A DNA stretch of 64,000 bases from Sandaracinaceae bacterium. Its GTDB lineage: Bacteria; Myxococcota_A; Polyangia; Polyangiales; Houyiibacteriaceae. The stretch's first letter is position 1; each line of letters starts with the position of its first letter. A program made the position numbers and the translations under genes. The notes under the pieces were generated by a model. That model did no database searches. It worked only from the letters and a program-made list of their open reading frames with translations, and was not told the origin of the DNA. Below are positions 63,175 through 64,000 of the stretch, piece after piece. The DNA is taken from the NCBI GenBank assembly GCA_016706685.1, contig JADJJE010000014.1, forward strand, positions 1 through 64,000, read 5' to 3'.

Positions 63175-63788
63175 GACTCACTCTCCGGGGGCGTGCGCTC
63201 GCCGTGCTGCAGGCGCTTCACCTTCTCCACCAGCGCCAGGCGCGCGCGGTGCAGGCGGCTCTTCACGGTGCCGGGGACGAGCCCGGTCACCTCTTGGATC
63301 TCTTCGTAGGACAGCTGCTGCACGTCGCGCAACACCACCAGCTCGCGCTGCTCGTCGCTCAGCTCGCGCAGGGCCAGCTGGATGATGCCCTCGGTCTCGC
63401 GCGCCTCGAGCGTCTGGTCGGGCCGCGCGATCTGGTGGCTGGTGTTCATGCTGGCGCTCTCGATGCCTTCGCGGTCGCCCACCTCGTCGAACTCCTTGTG
63501 CGACCCCCGCGCCCGCCGCTTCATGTACTTGAGGCGGTTCTTGGCGTGGTTGATGGCCACCCGGTAGAGCCACGTGCTGAGCTTGCTCTCCCCGCGGAAC
63601 TGGTCGATGGACTTGAAGACCGTGACGAAGACCTCTTGGGCCAAGTCCTCGGCCTCGGCCTCGTCGCCCAGCATGCGGAAGACCACGCGATAGATGCGCC
63701 CTTGGTAGAGCCTCACCAGCTCATTGAAGGCCGCCTCGTCGCGACGACGCAGGCGCTCGACGAGCTGCTCTTCGTATCCATCGGGCAT
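63171..63788 (-). CDS. ECF-type RNA polymerase sigma factor
   Basis: From the ATG at 63788 the protein has 205 residues; an open frame extends upstream to 63962 but the extra ~58 residues do not look like a sigma factor. Region 2 has FNELVRLYQGRIYRVVFRMLGDEAEAEDLAQEVF, with the conserved DLAQEVF and the -10 recognition TWLYRVAINHAKNRL. Region 4 has LRELSDEQRELVVLRDVQQLSYEEIQEVTGLVPGTVKSRLHRARL, with the -35 reading helix. It is encoded with the anti-sigma factor, which suggests autoregulation. Its promoter lies upstream of 63788. Confidence 0.92.
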   Translation of the reverse strand: MPDGYEEQLVERLRRRDEAAFNELVRLYQGRIYRVVFRMLGDEAEAEDLAQEVFVTVFKSIDQFRGESKLSTWLYRVAINHAKNRLKYMKRRARGSHKEFDEVGDREGIESASMNTSHQIARPDQTLEARETEGIIQLALRELSDEQRELVVLRDVQQLSYEEIQEVTGLVPGTVKSRLHRARLALVEKVKRLQHGERTPPESES

Positions 63789-64000
63789 GAGCACGTGAAA
63801 TTGGGCGGCCGCCGCGGCACGTTCGAGCTCCGTCAACGAGTCCACGGGGTGTGGACACCAACGCAGCGCGGCAGTTCCCGCGATAATACACGAAGCCTGC
63901 TGTCGGGCTTTGGTTGACGTGTGGGTGCCGGCTCCGCACGCTGTGCCCGTGCCTCCTGCCACCGCTCGCCCGTGCCCTCGACGCCGTTTCCGCGGGGCTC

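Overview
The window is very GC-rich and densely coded, with many genes overlapping by 1-8 bp, and it looks like chromosomal DNA of a myxobacterium (phylum Myxococcota, probably class Polyangia). The evidence is the family mix. Two exported proteins end in a MYXO-CTERM-like tail (Cys, hydrophobic stretch, Arg cluster). There is a DUF2378-like protein, a MopE/RCC1 surface lipoprotein, PEGA/TPR envelope proteins, a giant Ser/Thr-kinase/AAA/GAF/cyclase protein, two bacterial lipoxygenases and many lipoproteins. I saw no tRNA, rRNA, CRISPR array, integrase or insertion sequence.

Layout: 1-9.4 kb holds a minus-strand redox group (diheme lipoprotein, proline-rich anchor, diiron ferritin-like protein, SRPBCC protein), an SDR, a FATP-type acyl-CoA synthetase, a maleylacetoacetate isomerase-like GST and a DAPG-hydrolase-like protein. 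9.4-14.7 kb holds a GST/hydrolase operon with a Crp/Fnr gene and a likely operator, a CaCA-type antiporter and an ammonium transporter. 14.8-24 kb holds the 1820-residue signalling protein facing a tandem lipoxygenase pair. 24-27.2 kb holds PEGA/TPR envelope genes. 27.6-31.8 kb holds housekeeping genes (ssb, heme O synthase, SCO, aminotransferase). 31.8-39.6 kb holds exported proteins, bioB and an epimerase. 39.6-46.2 kb holds an LRR protein, a cytochrome P450, a DUF3261 lipoprotein and a MopE/RCC1 lipoprotein.

46.3-50.5 kb carries a fatty-acid-like module: a hotdog dehydratase facing an operon of flavin-halogenase-like oxidoreductase, ketosynthase and acyltransferase, with 4-bp overlaps. 50.6-55.1 kb has a lipoprotein-type methyltransferase, a two-component system and exported proteins. 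55.2-62.8 kb is a plus-strand run: ferredoxin reductase plus fatty-acid desaturase, a second flavin-halogenase-like enzyme (frameshifted), small membrane proteins, an HTTM-like protein and an ABC-2 transporter. An ECF sigma factor with a probable anti-sigma factor closes the window.

Most unusual points: (1) two copies, 21.5 kb apart, of an intergenic double-hairpin repeat whose outer stems differ in sequence yet remain paired; (2) a TTGAC-N4-GTCAA operator beside a Crp/Fnr gene whose recognition helix has the matching E-x-x-S-R; (3) two halogenase-like flavoenzymes, each beside lipid-building genes; (4) the kinase/AAA/GAF/cyclase fusion; (5) tandem lipoxygenases, one ending in Val instead of Ile. 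Single-base frameshifts in bioB and in the second flavoenzyme may be sequencing errors.
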